DNA of 64,000 nucleotides from Pontibacter sp. FD36 (GTDB lineage Bacteria > Bacteroidota > Bacteroidia > Cytophagales > Hymenobacteraceae): positions 62,001 to 126,000 of the forward strand of contig NZ_JADPMP010000007.1 of the NCBI RefSeq assembly GCF_015686655.1. The letters are read 5' to 3'. The notes below the pieces were generated by a model. That model did not search any database and was not told where the DNA came from. It saw only the letters and a list, made by a program, of their open reading frames with translations. Position 1 is the stretch's first letter, and each line of letters opens with the position of its first letter. The position numbers and the translations under genes were made by a program. Positions 61,740 through 64,000 of the stretch are shown here, piece after piece.

Positions 61740-62258
61740 TCAACTATACTTAATCTCCACCACTTCAACTTCCTCTTCCACACGCCCCAATTTCAGTTGC
61801 AGCTTCTGACCGACTTTGGCACCCGTTACCGCTTGCGCAATAGGAGCTACAAATCCTATTAGCCCTTGCGTGACATCCGCTTCGTCTACACCCACGATGG
61901 TAAATTGCCGGATGGTGCCAGGTTTGCCACCACTAAGGGTGCGTAGCTTGACAGTGGCTCCAAAGCGCACTTCGTCCGGGATTTGCTCCAGCGGGTCAAT
62001 GACTCTGGCACTGGCAATTCGTCCGTTCAGGGCGCTGAGTTTGCCGTTGAGGATAGTGAGTTGACGGGTGCGGTCCGCATCGTTTTCGCGGTTGGCTTCT
62101 ACGATAGTGCGATCCGATTCCAGCTCTTCCAGTTCAGTTCTTAGTTTCTCCAGTCCCTGCGGACGAACATAATTGGGCACGCCTGCAGGCAGGGCCGCCC
62201 GTGGTGGAATGATGGGTGCTTCGCCTGCGTCGTCTTCTTTTACAAATGCTCTACTCAT
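61740..62258 (-). CDS. GreA/GreB-family transcription elongation factor-like protein
   Basis: 172 residues. The N-terminal coiled coil (RPQGLEKLRTELEELESDRTI...ENDADRTRQLTILNGKLSALNGRI) and the C-terminal FKBP-like GreA-C domain (FGATVKLRTLSGGKPGTIRQFTIVGVDEADVTQGLI, then GAKVGQKLQLKLG) match GreA/GreB. A basic/acid-rich 30-residue extension precedes the coiled coil. It would bind the RNA polymerase secondary channel and rescue backtracked complexes. It is a single gene. Confidence 0.88.
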   Translation of the reverse strand: MSRAFVKEDDAGEAPIIPPRAALPAGVPNYVRPQGLEKLRTELEELESDRTIVEANRENDADRTRQLTILNGKLSALNGRIASARVIDPLEQIPDEVRFGATVKLRTLSGGKPGTIRQFTIVGVDEADVTQGLIGFVAPIAQAVTGAKVGQKLQLKLGRVEEEVEVVEIKYS

Positions 62259-62269
62259 GCCCCTTTATA

Positions 62270-62309
62270 CAGCAAGGGAGTGCCGGATGTTTCCGACACT
62301 CCCTTGCTG
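62270..62309. terminator. strong hairpin between the transglycosylase and GreA/B-like genes
   Basis: A perfect 13-bp inverted repeat (62270-62282 with 62297-62309) carries an inner stem CCGGA / TCCGA. It lies 105 bp after the transglycosylase stop on the - strand. No long T-run follows, so it may be a processing or attenuator hairpin. Confidence 0.5.
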
Positions 62310-62414
62310 GTCAATTAGCTATAAGAGCTGGTGCTATACCATACTAAATCTTTTCTGACTAGTGATGGGTGTAGAAGTATCTGTCTTTTTCAAAAATTCT
62401 ATAGTCCGTTGACA

Positions 62415-63335
62415 TTACATCGGCATTTGCAGCACATACTCTTTGCCAGCTGGCACGGTTAGTTTATAACCTCTGATCCAAGGGTTGTAGAGGCGTAGTG
62501 TCTTGTAATTCGTACCCTGTTCGTGCGCAAAGTCGATCAGATCAGGTATGGTGTTCTCCACGGTCACGGCTTTGGCAGGCAGTGGATTGTAGCCATGTGT
62601 TTCCGGAACGTCAAATCCATACTTCTGCGGATTGCCCAGAATCTCTTTCAGGGCCAGGATTCGAAAGATGTAGCGGGAGGTCTCGTCGTTCAAATAGAGA
62701 TCATAGAATGAGTTCACCTTCTGGTGCTTCATGGCTTTGTCCAGACCAGCCATACCACGGTTGTAGGAGGCGGCGGCATCGGTCCAGGTGCCAAACTTGT
62801 TCTTGGCAGTCTTGAGGTAGCGACAGGCCGCCACAGTCGATTTCTGCACATGGAAGCGCTCGTCCACCTCCCCATTCACGACCATGCCATAGCCGCGAGC
62901 CGTGTCTGGCATGAGCTGCCAGAAACCAGAAGCACCGGCATGGGAGGTCACTTGTCCGAAAAGACTCTCGGCAAGGGCCAGGTAAATGAAGTCTTCGTGC
63001 ATATCATTCTCCTTCAGGATCTGGCGGATCTCCGGAAGGTAGCGCTGCATACGTTTCAGGGCCAGCAGCGTGCTGGTGTGCAGGTAGGTGTTAGCCAGCA
63101 GTTCGCGGTCGAGACGCTCCGCTACATCCGGCAGGTGCAGCGGCACGGGCTCACCTGCAAACGTGATCGCGTCAGGCAGGGCAGGTGAAGTGAAAATTTG
63201 TCTGTTTGCCTCAAAGGCTCTGTCATTGCGCTCGTTTGGTGTAGCGCTCAGTTTGAGGCTGTTCTCACCGCTTAACTGTAAAATCAGTAGCGGTGCTACC
63301 AAAATCCAACCATACTTTAAAAATTGCTGTCCCAT
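62415..63335 (-). CDS. lytic transglycosylase with SLT domain (MltD-like)
   Basis: 306 residues. A signal-anchor-like N-terminus (YGWILVAPLLILQLSG) is followed by a SLT domain: FIYLALAESLFGQVTSHAGASGFWQLMPDTARGYGM, with the catalytic Glu at 123 (LAES), then SYNRGMAG. The end (VTVENTIPDLIDFAHEQG..., WIRGYKLTVPAG) resembles a LysM-like peptidoglycan-binding module. It cleaves peptidoglycan glycan strands in the periplasm. It is a single gene. Confidence 0.88.
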   Translation of the reverse strand: MGQQFLKYGWILVAPLLILQLSGENSLKLSATPNERNDRAFEANRQIFTSPALPDAITFAGEPVPLHLPDVAERLDRELLANTYLHTSTLLALKRMQRYLPEIRQILKENDMHEDFIYLALAESLFGQVTSHAGASGFWQLMPDTARGYGMVVNGEVDERFHVQKSTVAACRYLKTAKNKFGTWTDAAASYNRGMAGLDKAMKHQKVNSFYDLYLNDETSRYIFRILALKEILGNPQKYGFDVPETHGYNPLPAKAVTVENTIPDLIDFAHEQGTNYKTLRLYNPWIRGYKLTVPAGKEYVLQMPM

Positions 63336-63614
63336 AGCGTGCTCCTTTCTTGTACCTGTATTTATAACCTGAAATCTGAAGATGAATTGTGTTTCAAGGT
63401 AAGGAAAAATGCAACAGGATGCCAGACAAGACCTGCGATTTTTGAGATTGGAAGAGGTATATTATCTGATTTATTAGGTGATAAATCTCCCTTTAAAGCC
63501 AGTTGAGAGACAATGTGGGCAAAAGAACTGCTTTCAGATAGACCTGATTTTAGAATATATAATATATAGGTTTTACAATATTTAGCTGTCTACAGTATCA
63601 GCTTTGTCATTAGC

Positions 63615-64000
63615 TTACTTTCCCAATAAAAAGGTCAGGGCTGCCGGCATGCGTTTGGCCCAGGCCGCTTCGTTATGCTGTGCCTTCTTGTCCAGAACCC
63701 AGATATAGTCTTTGCCTTCCCGGTAGCCTTGCACCTGCAAGGCTGCTAACATTTCGTCTATACCTGGCTGCAGACGGGCTTCCAGGTCGATCCCACCATT
63801 GTCAATATAGAGTTTCAGCTTTTTCTTCTTGCCCTTATAGGCTTGCACTTCTTTTACGTAGTCGATGTGCATGATCTTAAAAGCGGGGGACATGCAGATG
63901 GCCTTGCTGAACACCTGCGGATATTCCCAGGCCAGCATAAACGCCATTATACCTCCAGCTGAAGAACCGCCTGTCAGAGTATGTTTGGCGCACGTTTTGG
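63615..64000 (-). CDS. alpha/beta-hydrolase esterase (5' end beyond window)
   Basis: Only the C-terminal ~128 residues are visible; the frame continues through the right edge. At the edge, GGSSAGG is the nucleophile elbow (GxSxG), and the rest (MAFMLAWEYPQVFSKAICMSPAF..., then YIDNGGIDLEARLQPG, HNEAAWAKRMPAAL with the catalytic His) matches the enterochelin-esterase-like/putative esterase fold. The acyl substrate is unknown. Confidence 0.8.
   Translation of the reverse strand, partial: KTCAKHTLTGGSSAGGIMAFMLAWEYPQVFSKAICMSPAFKIMHIDYVKEVQAYKGKKKKLKLYIDNGGIDLEARLQPGIDEMLAALQVQGYREGKDYIWVLDKKAQHNEAAWAKRMPAALTFLLGK

Noticed and set aside
1-64000. CRISPR array, tRNA or rRNA genes
   Set aside because: No regularly spaced direct repeats with unique spacers and no cloverleaf or rRNA motifs were seen.

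Overview
The window comes from a Gram-negative Bacteroidota bacterium, most likely a Cytophagales member close to Hymenobacteraceae/Pontibacter. Support: promoters with the Bacteroidota -7 element TAnnTTTG (e.g. 2132, 5640, 20654, 36235, 38781), a type IX secretion cargo with a C-terminal CHU_C-type domain followed by PorP/SprF (45.9-51.0 kb), a HYC_CC_PP-type protein in front of a Cus efflux operon, a DUF2911 lipoprotein, weak Shine-Dalgarno sequences and many lipoproteins. The genus is inference. No rRNA, tRNA, CRISPR array, integrase or transposase was seen.

Layout. 0-5.4 kb: an NHL-repeat secreted protein running off the left edge, a thioesterase, an FMN reductase, a VOC protein and a large helical protein of unknown role. 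5.7-16.9 kb: two tandem paralogous secreted proteins, an arsR-arsM arsenic methylation operon with two candidate ArsR sites, a two-TM K+-channel-like protein, small lipoproteins, a PQQ-type sugar dehydrogenase and stress/envelope-like small genes. 17.1-23.3 kb: an accessory block with a stand-alone MmeI-like type IIG restriction-methylation enzyme whose specificity region is AT-rich, two diverged paralogous lipoproteins that share a near-identical terminator, and between them a decaying PAS sensor-kinase pseudogene. 23.3-31.8 kb: transporters and membrane proteins (CaCA exchanger, COG2426, PiT-like, dicarboxylate/glutamate symporter, DedA, TatA, VIT1/CCC1), a fatty acid hydroxylase and a TlpA-type thioredoxin.

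31.9-44.8 kb is a sulfur-handling locus: a DoxX-DsrE fusion, an MFS transporter, two YeeE/YedE half-transporters, a rhodanese, two CstB-like metallo-beta-lactamase/rhodanese proteins, a TauE/SafE exporter, a Crp/Fnr regulator, an OprD-like porin, a double universal stress protein and a CxxC protein with a DUF2243 protein. Five promoters here carry a CRP-like palindrome (GTGA-N6-TCAC) exactly 22 bp upstream of a TAnnTTTG-like -7 element. The regulator encoded in the same locus has the R-E-x-x-x-R recognition helix expected to read GTGA. This looks like a coherent regulon and is the strongest finding.

44.8-64 kb: a patatin-like lipase, a 1336-residue SGNH/Ig-repeat T9SS cargo plus PorP/SprF, a GAF histidine kinase, heme A synthase, a Cus-type heavy-metal efflux operon (HYC_CC_PP protein, CusA, an outer membrane factor with a Gly/Ser/Met-rich insert, CusB with metal-binding ends), a GreA/B-like factor, a lytic transglycosylase and a partial esterase.

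Throughout the window the short word GGTATA (often CAGGTATAGC, or its complement GCTATACCTG) recurs in genes and spacers on both strands. In genes it brings in the otherwise scarce isoleucine codon ATA. The only gene-free stretch above 300 bases is 38744-39210, which is filled with palindromic repeats. The 279 bases at 63336-63614 hold nothing I could recognise.
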